Part shown: positions 1-7,438 of the stretch, one piece after another
Position numbering within the stretch: the stretch's first letter is position 1
Layout of the letters: each line of letters opens with the position of its first letter
From: Bacteroidaceae bacterium
Lineage (GTDB): Bacteria; Bacteroidota; Bacteroidia; Bacteroidales; Bacteroidaceae
Reading direction: 5' to 3'
Length of the DNA stretch: 64,000 nt
Assembly: GCA_024401095.1 (NCBI GenBank)
Contig: JAKSLR010000009.1
Span: forward strand, 1-64,000
Translations under genes and position numbers: made by a program
The notes under the pieces: model-generated
What the model was told of the DNA's origin: nothing
Seen by the model: only the letters and a program-made list of their open reading frames with translations
Databases searched by the model: none

Positions 1-27
1 TGAGATTTAACATGAAATAATATGGTT

Positions 28-35
28 TAACTTTG
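28..35 (+). promoter_or_regulatory. Bacteroidetes -7 promoter box
   Basis: TAACTTTG followed by CA fits the Bacteroidetes sigma-ABfr -7 consensus TAnnTTTG. It sits 28 bases before the first ATG of the small secreted-protein cluster and probably drives it. Confidence 0.6.
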
Positions 36-63
36 CACCAGAAACTTTAATTAATTATTGAAT

Positions 64-438
64 ATGAAAAAGGTGATTTTATTATTTGTTTTGGTGAATG
101 TGTTTTTGGCAGGAGTAACTTATGCTGAAGTTACTGTTGACGGTGATCCTATTGTTGAAGGACATAAAGGCAATACAAATGGTCCAAAGGGTGTACTTCC
201 GTCAGTAACTTTTCAAGCTTCTGGCAACGATTTAGCTGTAGACATTATTAGGTATTTGGGTAATGTGCAAGTTATAGTAACTGCTCTTGATGGAAGTAGT
301 ATCACCTGTAATACCTATTATATAAATGGGCATTCTAGTTTTACCATGGACTTCACTGGCTATAATACCGGCAACTATTCCATTTCCATCGGATTACAGA
401 ACGGAACGGTCTTTACGGGAACATTTTATATCGAATAA
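64..438 (+). CDS. Small secreted DUF3244-like protein
   Basis: 124-residue protein with an N-terminal signal peptide (KK, then a hydrophobic stretch, cleavage likely after TYA near residue 20). The rest is a small beta-rich domain whose end (aromatic-x-x-G-x-Y-x-I-x-I, then N-G-x-x-x-x-G-x-F) resembles the DUF3244 family of Bacteroidales secreted proteins, whose function is unknown. The ATG at 64 is preferred over the in-frame TTG at 58 because AATATGAAAAAG gives a clean signal peptide. It is followed after 23 bases by the cysteine-rich peptide gene and probably shares its promoter. Family assignment is from pattern only. Confidence 0.65.
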   Translation: MKKVILLFVLVNVFLAGVTYAEVTVDGDPIVEGHKGNTNGPKGVLPSVTFQASGNDLAVDIIRYLGNVQVIVTALDGSSITCNTYYINGHSSFTMDFTGYNTGNYSISIGLQNGTVFTGTFYIE

Positions 439-461
439 ATAAACAATTAAAATTAAGAATT

Positions 462-692
462 ATGAAAAGAATTTTTACACTTATCATCTTGTTTGTTGCC
501 TTCTCATCTATTGGAACATTATCCTATGCCGCAGTTGAAATTCCAGGAAGCGGAAATGATGAACCAGAATGCACTGTGACTACCTATTGCTTCTCTGGAT
601 TACTCAAGGTGGGAGAAATTTCCTGTACAGGTAAGCAATGTGCAAGAGGTTTCAGTTTTGTAGAATGTGATGGAAATAGGACAGATTGTTAA
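462..692 (+). CDS. Six-cysteine secreted peptide (NVEALA-like)
   Basis: 76-residue precursor with a signal peptide (cleavage probably after SYA, residue 23) and a mature part of about 53 residues holding six cysteines at 37, 43, 55, 60, 69 and 76, the last being the C-terminal residue. Even, regular cysteine content in a secreted peptide suggests three disulfides. Size, position and composition resemble NVEALA-type peptides of Bacteroidales, which are often found beside 6-bladed propeller lipoproteins as here. The next gene starts two bases after the stop, and a CGTC thioredoxin-like lipoprotein follows. Function is unknown; peptide secretion or signalling is only an inference. Confidence 0.7.
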   Translation: MKRIFTLIILFVAFSSIGTLSYAAVEIPGSGNDEPECTVTTYCFSGLLKVGEISCTGKQCARGFSFVECDGNRTDC

Positions 693-693
693 C

Positions 694-1671
694 ATGAGAA
701 AGTTAAGTTTGAGTACATTAATCCTGTTGTTCTTTACAGCGTGCTCTACAAGAGAGCCTAAAAGTGTCGAATATCAGGAATTTGAATATACTCTCGTTGA
801 CTCCATAACAGAATTCCCTGATTCTAGTTTCTTCACAAGCATATCCCAGATGCAGTATATCCCAGACGGATCTCTGATAATTCTAGACAGGAACAGAGGG
901 GATATTTCTCGACTGAGCACAGACTTCAAGACATTTCAGGTTATCATGCCACATTCCGAAACTTCCTTGGTCAATCCAGAATCATTCTGCATGAAAGACG
1001 GATTTCTATATGTGGTTGACAACATGAAGGTCAACAATCTCATGGCTATAAAAGACGGTACCATCGTTCATGCAAAGCATCTGGATCTGATCTCGCAAGG
1101 ACACAGGATGACAGCAGAAGATAATCACCTCTATATGACACTATCTACAGATTCTACCTCCATCCTGACCGTATCTGCAGATAATCTGCAGGAAGAGAAT
1201 AGAAGTGGATGTGTGATTGAAGGACCTGATGGGAAAACAGAACGAATGAACAAAAGGCACCTCCTTTCTGACGGGAGCTACCTCTATGCCGTTACAGAGT
1301 GTTTTCCCTACATAGAAAAATATGACCTGAAGACAGGAGAACTGATTGACTCGGCAGACTTGAGTGGCATTCCGGTAATTGCAGGAAACATTGAATACAT
1401 CAGTACACTGGAACTGGGACCTAAAACCGTTTCCTTGTATCTGAATGACGCATACATCAGTCAAGGAATCATGTATATTCTCTGTGCATCACGTGGGGAG
1501 CAGTATGAAAGCAACACGGTTATACTTATAAATACGGATAGTATGCAACCATTGGGACAGGTCAAACTGCCTTCCAGATTTTATGACTCTATCTGTGCAG
1601 ACAACGATTACCTCTATGCCATGGCAACATCTCCAAATGCCGAACTGCAGAAAATCAAGATAGAAAGGTAA
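694..1671 (+). CDS. 6-bladed beta-propeller lipoprotein (BF3164/TolB-like_6 type)
   Basis: 325-residue lipoprotein: signal peptide with lipobox FTAC (Cys17), then a region that looks like a repeated-strand propeller (recurrent short hydrophobic strands followed by acidic turns, for example D-x-S-x-I-I-L-D-R and Y-L-Y-A-V/M). It resembles the BF3164/TolB-like 6-bladed beta-propeller lipoproteins of Bacteroides and Prevotella. The ATG at 694 is chosen because it gives the lipobox and lies just after the peptide gene's stop; an upstream in-frame ATG at 667 would overlap that gene. The stop overlaps the next start (TAATG). It is probably anchored on the outer membrane. No catalytic motif was recognised. 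Confidence 0.7.
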   Translation: MRKLSLSTLILLFFTACSTREPKSVEYQEFEYTLVDSITEFPDSSFFTSISQMQYIPDGSLIILDRNRGDISRLSTDFKTFQVIMPHSETSLVNPESFCMKDGFLYVVDNMKVNNLMAIKDGTIVHAKHLDLISQGHRMTAEDNHLYMTLSTDSTSILTVSADNLQEENRSGCVIEGPDGKTERMNKRHLLSDGSYLYAVTECFPYIEKYDLKTGELIDSADLSGIPVIAGNIEYISTLELGPKTVSLYLNDAYISQGIMYILCASRGEQYESNTVILINTDSMQPLGQVKLPSRFYDSICADNDYLYAMATSPNAELQKIKIER

Positions 1672-2150
1672 TGAGAAAGATTTTTCCGATATTATTACTG
1701 TGTTTCCTTTCTTGTCAGTCCGTTCATGAAAAAAGTGAACCGGAGCAGGTAAACGAGCAAGACTATCTGCATTTAGTTGGGCAAAGTGTCTTGTCCCTAG
1801 ACTCTGTCATAGATTCAAAGGAAAAACATGAGGAAATAGTATTGCTGTATCATCCCTTTGACTGTGGTACCTGTATTGATTCCGGATTTGTTTATACAAA
1901 GAAGATTGCCGAGTCAAAAAAGAGAAAGACACGGATTATCACAATCATGAATAATCCGGCTATGGAGCAGAAACGGAATGAATACTTCGAGTATATTTAT
2001 ATTGACAGAAATGACAGGATAAGGAAAGAATTAAAGTATGTACAAACTCCAATTTTCTTGCTGATAGACTCTACACGTATCATTAAGGACTATTTTCTTC
2101 CCAACAATAGTGAACCTTACGAGATAGAAAGATTTATGAGCAAGCTTTGA
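1671..2150 (+). CDS. Thioredoxin-like lipoprotein with CGTC motif
   Basis: 159 residues. Signal peptide with lipobox FLSC (Cys15), then a short thioredoxin-like core: strand ending in L-L-Y-H-P-F-D, the redox-type motif Cys65-Gly-Thr-Cys68, and a cis-Pro-like Thr-Pro before the strand I-F-L-L-I-D. It starts inside the stop codon of the propeller gene (one-base overlap), so translation is probably coupled. A membrane-anchored thiol oxidoreductase beside a six-cysteine peptide suggests a role in its disulfide state, but this is inference. It could also be a degenerate, non-redox member. Confidence 0.65.
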   Translation: MRKIFPILLLCFLSCQSVHEKSEPEQVNEQDYLHLVGQSVLSLDSVIDSKEKHEEIVLLYHPFDCGTCIDSGFVYTKKIAESKKRKTRIITIMNNPAMEQKRNEYFEYIYIDRNDRIRKELKYVQTPIFLLIDSTRIIKDYFLPNNSEPYEIERFMSKL

Positions 2151-2161
2151 ACATTAAAAAA

Positions 2162-2216
2162 TAAGGACTTGATACAAAATAGGGTGTCAAGTCCTTAATA
2201 TCTTTCTACGTTTTTT
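2162..2216 (+). terminator. Candidate Rho-independent terminator
   Basis: Perfect 11-bp inverted repeat (2162-2172 and 2187-2197, core AAGGACTTGA/TCAAGTCCTT) with a 14-nt loop, followed after 14 nt by a T run (2211-2216). It lies 11 bases after the thioredoxin-like gene. The distance to the T run is longer than usual. The right arm also holds the end of the integrase fragment on the other strand. Confidence 0.5.
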
Positions 2217-2442
2217 AGGCAAGGGTAGTTCTGTAGGGCAAGAGAAGAGGAAAGCAATCTTCAATACATCAAACTTGCAAGGTATCTCTGCAAGTGTGAT
2301 AAGCTCTTGCTGTGACAGATGTTCCTTCTCCGTTGTTATCGTATCTATTCTGTAAAAGAAGGCCGTTTGGATTCTCCTTTATCTTGTGGTCACGATTGGC
2401 GGTTTGAAGCACGGCACGGAAGGTTTTCTGAATGGTTACGAC
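2187..2442 (-). pseudogene. Fragment of a tyrosine recombinase (integrase), frameshifted
   Basis: Translation of the minus strand from 2442 to a stop at 2187-2189 gives a stretch typical of the core-binding/catalytic boundary of Bacteroidales phage-type integrases: T-F-R-A-V-L-x-x-A-N-R-D, K-E-N-P, then after a one-base frame change near 2333-2340 the residues E-H-L-S-Q-Q-E-L-I-T-L-A and F-D-V-L-K-I-A-F-L-F-S-C. Intact relatives continue with T-G-L-R and the catalytic Arg; here the frame instead ends in a short basic tail. No N-terminal half and no catalytic tyrosine are present. It is a decayed remnant, probably of a lost mobile element. Confidence 0.6.
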
Positions 2443-2451
2443 TTATTAACC

Positions 2452-2487
2452 CAAAGAAAAACATTGAACCGCAGTTTCCTGCGGTTC
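2452..2487 (-). terminator. Terminator of the fimbrillin-like gene
   Basis: On the minus strand, a perfect 9-bp stem (GAACCGCAG/CTGCGGTTC, 2466-2474 with 2479-2487) closes a GAAA tetraloop and is followed by a T-rich run. It lies about 40 bases after the stop of the minus-strand lipoprotein gene. Confidence 0.75.
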
Positions 2488-2528
2488 TCCTAGTTTAACA
2501 ATGTGTAAATAATAGGATAAAAAAGTCT

Positions 2529-4061
2529 TTAGAAGTGCATGGCAGGGCGTATCCAATAACTACTCATTTTGTAGTTTGAGTAGACACCTCCAGTGGCAAA
2601 CTGAATATACCAGGCACGGTTGCTTTCACGCTCTGCAGAAACCCAGTATCCACGTTTCTCAAAGTCTGTAAACTTTTGTTTTGTAGCTGCTGAGATTAAG
2701 CCTGTCTGATATAACTCATACAACAGTGCCATTTCACCTCCGGCAGGGCAGTAGAAACGTTTGTTGCTAATTCCTTTTATCGCATATTTTGCTGCGCTTC
2801 CACATGCTGCATAGATAATGCTGGATGAGTCAGCGTATGCTGTGTTCTCTTTACCGTTGAAGTCACTTAACAAACCGCTGTTTGGCCAAGAATCTATACG
2901 CCCGTCTTCAGTGATTGTTGCTTCAATATGGCCTTCATCAAAATAAGAGTTCTTTGATTTGCCATCGCTGAATGGCAAGAAACCTTCTTCTAACTTCCCG
3001 TCAGCGGTAGTATAATCTGGCATGCCCACGATATTGTAAATAAGCGTTGCCCAACATTTACCAGTTTCTGCTACATCTTTCAGCGCAACTATTCTACCGT
3101 GTGGTGATGCTGTCAGAGACTTGTTGATTGGACCATCTTCTGTGTCTGTCAGAGCAAATACAATACCAATGCAGGTCTTATTTTCATTGTAATCAGCAGA
3201 AACAGTCATATCACTGTAGAAATAGTCTCCGATATGGGCTATTCCGTTTTCTTTCTGGCATTCAAAAGTCCAACTGTAATGCTTTCCTTTTTCTATGGAA
3301 GTCTCTTCATTGTTTGTTCCGATGAAAATCTGTCCATCGGCAGTAAATACGGAAACTTCCAGAAGAACATTATCTGTTGGAATGAAAGCAAGAGTGGCAG
3401 ATCCGTCAAGTCCCTTACTGTTTTTGATGACCATGTTGTTGTTTGTGCCCTTCTCGTAATCTTTTTTCCTGAAATTATAGGTCCGCTCTCCATAGACTTC
3501 GCCTTCTTTTGCGCGGAACTCCAATTTCGTGATATTCTGAATAGGTGCACCATTGCAAAGGAACTTCATATCTGCTTCTGCCAATACAGAGTTCATGGTA
3601 ACCGATGTGCTGCAATTAGTTCCAGATGGTGTAACAGAAGAAACATAACCATACTTGTATTTTAAGACAGTATTAGGTGTTCCATCTTGTTTGCTCATAT
3701 AGAAGACCTGGGTAGTGGTGTCACTATGTGCTGTAGTAAGTGCATCCGAAGGATATAAGAATCCTAAAGCATAACCATTAGACAAGTTTAAAGTTGTTCC
3801 TGTAAACGTAGAACCACTATTTGTCAGGTTAGTAATTTCACGAGTACCGGACAGATTTATCAGTGCAATCTTGTCTGATGAGCTCCATGTGGTTCCTGCT
3901 GTAATTTCGCACCCGTCATCCGAAGGCTGTCCCGCATTCAAGGTAAGTGTGTACCAAATATCGTCTTCCACTTCTTCATTTTTACATGAAGCTAGAAAGC
4001 AAACTGAAAGAATCAGTAATAACTTAAATATGTTAATAGAAAAATACTTGTTAGGATTCAT
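2529..4061 (-). CDS. Fimbrillin-like lipoprotein with C-terminal sulfatase/DUF1566-like end
   Basis: 510 residues. Signal peptide with lipobox LASC (Cys26). The N-terminal half (W-x-x-x-D-x-I-A-L-I-N, F-x-G-T, Y-A-L-G-F-L-Y-P) follows the pattern of Bacteroidales fimbrillin-family/Mfa-like proteins. The C-terminal part (F-Y-C-P-A-G-G-E-M, G-Y-W-V-S-A-E-R-E-S, A-W-Y-I-Q-F-A-T-G-G, and the terminal Y-W-I-R-P) resembles the C-terminal fold found in DUF1566 and similar surface proteins. It is probably a surface-exposed or fimbria-associated lipoprotein, perhaps a tip or accessory subunit. No other fimbrial genes are adjacent, so a role in a classical fimbria is not shown. Confidence 0.65.
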   Translation of the reverse strand: MNPNKYFSINIFKLLLILSVCFLASCKNEEVEDDIWYTLTLNAGQPSDDGCEITAGTTWSSSDKIALINLSGTREITNLTNSGSTFTGTTLNLSNGYALGFLYPSDALTTAHSDTTTQVFYMSKQDGTPNTVLKYKYGYVSSVTPSGTNCSTSVTMNSVLAEADMKFLCNGAPIQNITKLEFRAKEGEVYGERTYNFRKKDYEKGTNNNMVIKNSKGLDGSATLAFIPTDNVLLEVSVFTADGQIFIGTNNEETSIEKGKHYSWTFECQKENGIAHIGDYFYSDMTVSADYNENKTCIGIVFALTDTEDGPINKSLTASPHGRIVALKDVAETGKCWATLIYNIVGMPDYTTADGKLEEGFLPFSDGKSKNSYFDEGHIEATITEDGRIDSWPNSGLLSDFNGKENTAYADSSSIIYAACGSAAKYAIKGISNKRFYCPAGGEMALLYELYQTGLISAATKQKFTDFEKRGYWVSAERESNRAWYIQFATGGVYSNYKMSSYWIRPAMHF

Positions 4062-4086
4062 GTCTTTTCATCTATAAATTCGGATG

Positions 4087-4094
4087 CAAAATTA
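4087..4094 (-). promoter_or_regulatory. -7 promoter box for the fimbrillin-like gene
   Basis: On the minus strand TAATTTTG followed by CATC, 26 bases upstream of the ATG, matches TAnnTTTG. Confidence 0.6.
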
Positions 4095-4240
4095 CTTAAA
4101 AAAAGGTTCGTGACACAATAATTTTAGCCAAAATGTCTTTATTCTATGTCGAAATTAGAGGAAAGAATCTAAAAAAAACTAAAGAAATGATGTAAGTGGT
4201 TATCTTCCCGTTAATCTTTTCATAAAACAGAAATATTCGT

Positions 4241-4248
4241 TACCTTTG
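4241..4248 (+). promoter_or_regulatory. -7 promoter box for radA
   Basis: TACCTTTG, 18 bases before the radA ATG. The mRNA leader would be short. Confidence 0.6.
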
Positions 4249-4265
4249 TACCCAAAGCGCATATT

Positions 4266-5660
4266 ATGGCAAAAGACAAAGTGGTGTATGTCTGCAAAGA
4301 GTGCGGACAAGAATCTCCTAAGTGGGTTGGACGCTGTCCTTCTTGTGGACAGTGGAATACCTATATAGAACAGGTCGTTCGTAAAGAGACAGCTTCCCGG
4401 ATTCTTCCAGAAGGATTGGGGGGAGACCTGGAACGTGCCAAGCCTCGGAGCCTTAGTGAGATAGAGACAAAGGCAGAGCCTCGCATTGATATGAAAGATG
4501 CAGAATTGAACCGTGTTCTAGGTGGTGGTTTGGTGCCGGGTTCGCTGGTGTTGCTAGGTGGTGAACCGGGAATAGGAAAATCTACCTTAATTCTTCAGAC
4601 TGTCATGAATCTTCGTCATTTGAAGGTTCTTTATGTGAGTGGTGAGGAAAGTGCCCGACAGCTGAAACTTCGTGCGAACCGATTGGAGTCTCAGGTTGAA
4701 GTTCCGGAAGTAGAAGAAAAGGAATGTCTGATTGTCTGTGAAACTTCATTGGAGCAGATTTTTGCTCATGTCAAGAACACGAAGCCTCAATTACTTGTCA
4801 TTGATTCCATTCAGACGATTTCTACGGAAACAGTTGAGTCATCTCCAGGCAGTCTCAGTCAGGTGAGAGAATGTGCTGCCATGCTTCTCAAGTTTGCCAA
4901 GACACAGAATGTTCCTGTCATTCTCATTGGTCATATTACAAAGGTGGGTACTTTGGCTGGCCCTAAGATTCTGGAACACATAGTAGATACAGTTCTTCAG
5001 TTTGAAGGTGACCAACATTATTTGTATCGAATTTTGCGCAGTATCAAGAATCGTTTTGGAAGTACATCAGAATTGGGTATTTATGAAATGCGTGCAGATG
5101 GGCTGCGTCAGGTTAATAATCCATCTGAATTGTTGTTGAGTGAAAGCCATGAAGGGTTGAGTGGTGTCGCTGTATCCTCTGCTATAGAAGGTGTCCGGCC
5201 ATTCCTCATAGAAACTCAGGCATTGGTAAGTACTGCAGCTTATGGCAATCCTCAGCGTAGTGCTACAGGTTTTGATACACGTCGTCTGAACATGCTTTTA
5301 GCTGTACTTGAGAAAAGGGTTGGTTTCAAGTTGGCACAAAAAGATGTTTTCTTGAATATTGCTGGTGGTTTGAAAGTGAGTGACCCGGCCATGGATCTTT
5401 CTGTTATAGCCGCTATTTTGTCTAGTAATATAGATACAGGAATAGAAACAGACGTCTGCATGGCAGGAGAGGTGGGCTTGAGTGGAGAAATCCGTCCTGT
5501 CGCTCGTATTGAACAGCGCATTGCCGAAGCAGAGAAGCTGGGGTTCAAGCGTATTCTTCTTCCTAAGAGTAATATGCAGGGCTTGGATCAGAGCAGATTT
5601 AAGATAGAATTAGTTCCTGTTAGGAAAGTGGAGGAAGCCCTCCGTGAATTGTTTGGTTAA
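4266..5660 (+). CDS. radA: DNA repair protein RadA
   Basis: 464 residues, the usual length. Zinc finger with Cys10, Cys13, Cys24 and Cys27 (C-K-E-C and C-P-S-C); RecA-like ATPase with Walker A G-G-E-P-G-I-G-K-S-T near residues 97-106 and Walker B L-L-V-I-D-S; the RadA hallmark K-N-R-F-G; C-terminal Lon-protease-like domain (A-Y-G-N-P-Q-R, G-E-V-G-L-S-G-E-I-R-P). RadA promotes branch migration and processing of recombination intermediates in the cytoplasm. The next gene starts at the base after its stop, so the two are probably cotranscribed. Confidence 0.97.
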   Translation: MAKDKVVYVCKECGQESPKWVGRCPSCGQWNTYIEQVVRKETASRILPEGLGGDLERAKPRSLSEIETKAEPRIDMKDAELNRVLGGGLVPGSLVLLGGEPGIGKSTLILQTVMNLRHLKVLYVSGEESARQLKLRANRLESQVEVPEVEEKECLIVCETSLEQIFAHVKNTKPQLLVIDSIQTISTETVESSPGSLSQVRECAAMLLKFAKTQNVPVILIGHITKVGTLAGPKILEHIVDTVLQFEGDQHYLYRILRSIKNRFGSTSELGIYEMRADGLRQVNNPSELLLSESHEGLSGVAVSSAIEGVRPFLIETQALVSTAAYGNPQRSATGFDTRRLNMLLAVLEKRVGFKLAQKDVFLNIAGGLKVSDPAMDLSVIAAILSSNIDTGIETDVCMAGEVGLSGEIRPVARIEQRIAEAEKLGFKRILLPKSNMQGLDQSRFKIELVPVRKVEEALRELFG

Positions 5661-7349
5661 ATGGTAGAAGAATATCAGATAAGAGTTCTTCCTGAGATTG
5701 CTGCCAATGAGCAGCGAATAGCCGAATATTTGGCTCAGGAAAAAGGTTTGAATCCTCGTAGCATTCAAGCTGTACGCATTTTGAAACGAAGTATAGATGC
5801 GCGTCAGCGTACAATTTTCGTTAATTTGAAGGTACGCAGTTATATCAACGAATATCCACAGGATGAACCTTTCCAGCGTACAGTTTATCCCAATGTGGAG
5901 GATAAGCCGGTAGCCGTTGTGGTGGGCGCAGGCCCTGGTGGCTTGTTTGCAGCTCTTCGCCTTATAGAATTGGGTGTTCGCCCTATCGTGATAGAGCGCG
6001 GAAAGAATGTCCACGACCGTAAAAAGGATATAGCAGCCATTTCCCGACAGCATGTGGTAGATGGCGAGAGCAACTATAGTTTTGGAGAGGGTGGTGCAGG
6101 AGCATATTCCGATGGCAAACTTTACACTCGCAGTAAGAAGCGTGGAAATGTGGAGAAGATTCTGAATGTGTTCTGCCAGCATGGAGCCAGTACTTCTATT
6201 CTTACCGATGCGCATCCTCATATAGGAACCGATAAGTTGCCACGTGTTATTGAAAACATGAGAAATCAGATTATTGCAAGTGGTGGAGAGGTACATTTCC
6301 AAACTAAAATGACTGGTTTCCTCATTGATGGTGATAAAGTAATTGGTGTAGAAACAGCTGATGGTCGCGAGTTTCGAGGCCCTGTTATTTTAGCAACAGG
6401 GCATTCTGCACGCGATGTATATCGTTATCTTTATGGTGCAGGAATAGAGATTGAGGCCAAAGGCTTGGCGGTTGGTGTCCGTTTGGAACATCCGTCTATG
6501 CTAATTGACCAGATTCAGTATCATCGTAGAGAAGGAAGGGGCAAGTATCTTCCTGCTGCAGAATATAGTTTTGTTCATCAGGTGGAAAACCGTGGTGTAT
6601 ATAGCTTTTGTATGTGCCCTGGTGGTTTTGTGGTTCCTGCAGCCAGTGGCCCCCAGCAGTTGGTGGTAAATGGCATGTCGCCAAGTAATCGTGGAGGAAA
6701 ATGGAGTAACTCAGGAATGGTTGTAGAACTGCATCCTGAGGATTTGGGAGAGCAATCGCTTCGTACTTTGGTTACAGATTATGTAAAAGAGAACCCTTCC
6801 GATGAGGCAGAAGCAGTCCTTAAATCCTTGGATATATTGCCAAAGCAGTTTAATCCTAGAGAAGCTAACGGTCCTACACAAGCTCATCCTTTGAGTGTGT
6901 TACTTTTCCAGGATGCATTGGAAAAGCAATGCTGGATAGCTGGAAACATGAAACAGACAGCGCCGGCACAGCGAATGAGTGACTTTGTAAACCGTCGCTT
7001 GAGTGCAGATCTTCCTGCCAGTTCATATGCTCCCGGGCTTATAGCATCACCATTGCATTTCTGGATGCCAAAATTCATCACAGAGCGATTGAAGCAAGGT
7101 TTCTTGCAGTTTGGAAAGATGTCGCATGGTTTCCTTACTAATGAGGCTACCATGATTGGTGTAGAGACACGTACTTCATCTCCAATTCGTATCATCCGTG
7201 ATCATGAATCTTTACAACATGTCAGAATGCAGGGCCTGTTCCCTTGTGGTGAAGGTGCGGGTTATGCTGGGGGAATAGTTTCTGCTGGTGTTGATGGTGA
7301 ACGATGTGCAGAGAGTTTAGCAGAATACATCTCTCAAACCAGAGATTGA
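5661..7349 (+). CDS. FAD-dependent oxidoreductase (COG2509-type)
   Basis: 562 residues, starting directly after the radA stop. A preceding domain of about 80 residues (ferredoxin-like region seen in this family) leads into a Rossmann FAD site V-V-V-G-A-G-P-G-G-L near residue 88, followed by V-I-E-R-G. Further typical segments are G-E-G-G-A-G-A-Y-S-D-G-K-L and, near the C-terminus, P-C-G-E-G-A-G-Y-A-G-G-I, which binds the FAD ribityl part. These fit the conserved bacterial family of uncharacterised FAD-dependent dehydrogenases. The substrate is unknown. Coupling to radA is conserved-looking but says little about function. Confidence 0.85.
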   Translation: MVEEYQIRVLPEIAANEQRIAEYLAQEKGLNPRSIQAVRILKRSIDARQRTIFVNLKVRSYINEYPQDEPFQRTVYPNVEDKPVAVVVGAGPGGLFAALRLIELGVRPIVIERGKNVHDRKKDIAAISRQHVVDGESNYSFGEGGAGAYSDGKLYTRSKKRGNVEKILNVFCQHGASTSILTDAHPHIGTDKLPRVIENMRNQIIASGGEVHFQTKMTGFLIDGDKVIGVETADGREFRGPVILATGHSARDVYRYLYGAGIEIEAKGLAVGVRLEHPSMLIDQIQYHRREGRGKYLPAAEYSFVHQVENRGVYSFCMCPGGFVVPAASGPQQLVVNGMSPSNRGGKWSNSGMVVELHPEDLGEQSLRTLVTDYVKENPSDEAEAVLKSLDILPKQFNPREANGPTQAHPLSVLLFQDALEKQCWIAGNMKQTAPAQRMSDFVNRRLSADLPASSYAPGLIASPLHFWMPKFITERLKQGFLQFGKMSHGFLTNEATMIGVETRTSSPIRIIRDHESLQHVRMQGLFPCGEGAGYAGGIVSAGVDGERCAESLAEYISQTRD

Positions 7350-7399
7350 TACTATTTTTGCTCTTTTTTCCAGTTTTTTGCGGTTATACTAAAAAATGG

Positions 7400-7407
7400 T
7401 ATCTTTG
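7400..7407 (+). promoter_or_regulatory. -7 promoter box for the GH31 gene
   Basis: TATCTTTG followed by CCC, 31 bases upstream of the ATG at 7439. Its position inside a longer open frame that starts at 7304 shows that the upstream start codons are not used. Confidence 0.65.
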
Positions 7408-7438
7408 CCCAAAAAGTATAAGATACAATATAAATAAT

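Noticed and set aside
7304..7438. Longer N-terminus for the GH31 protein
   Set aside because: The promoter box at 7400-7407 lies inside this extension, it overlaps the FAD-oxidoreductase gene, and the ATG at 7439 gives a lipoprotein signal.
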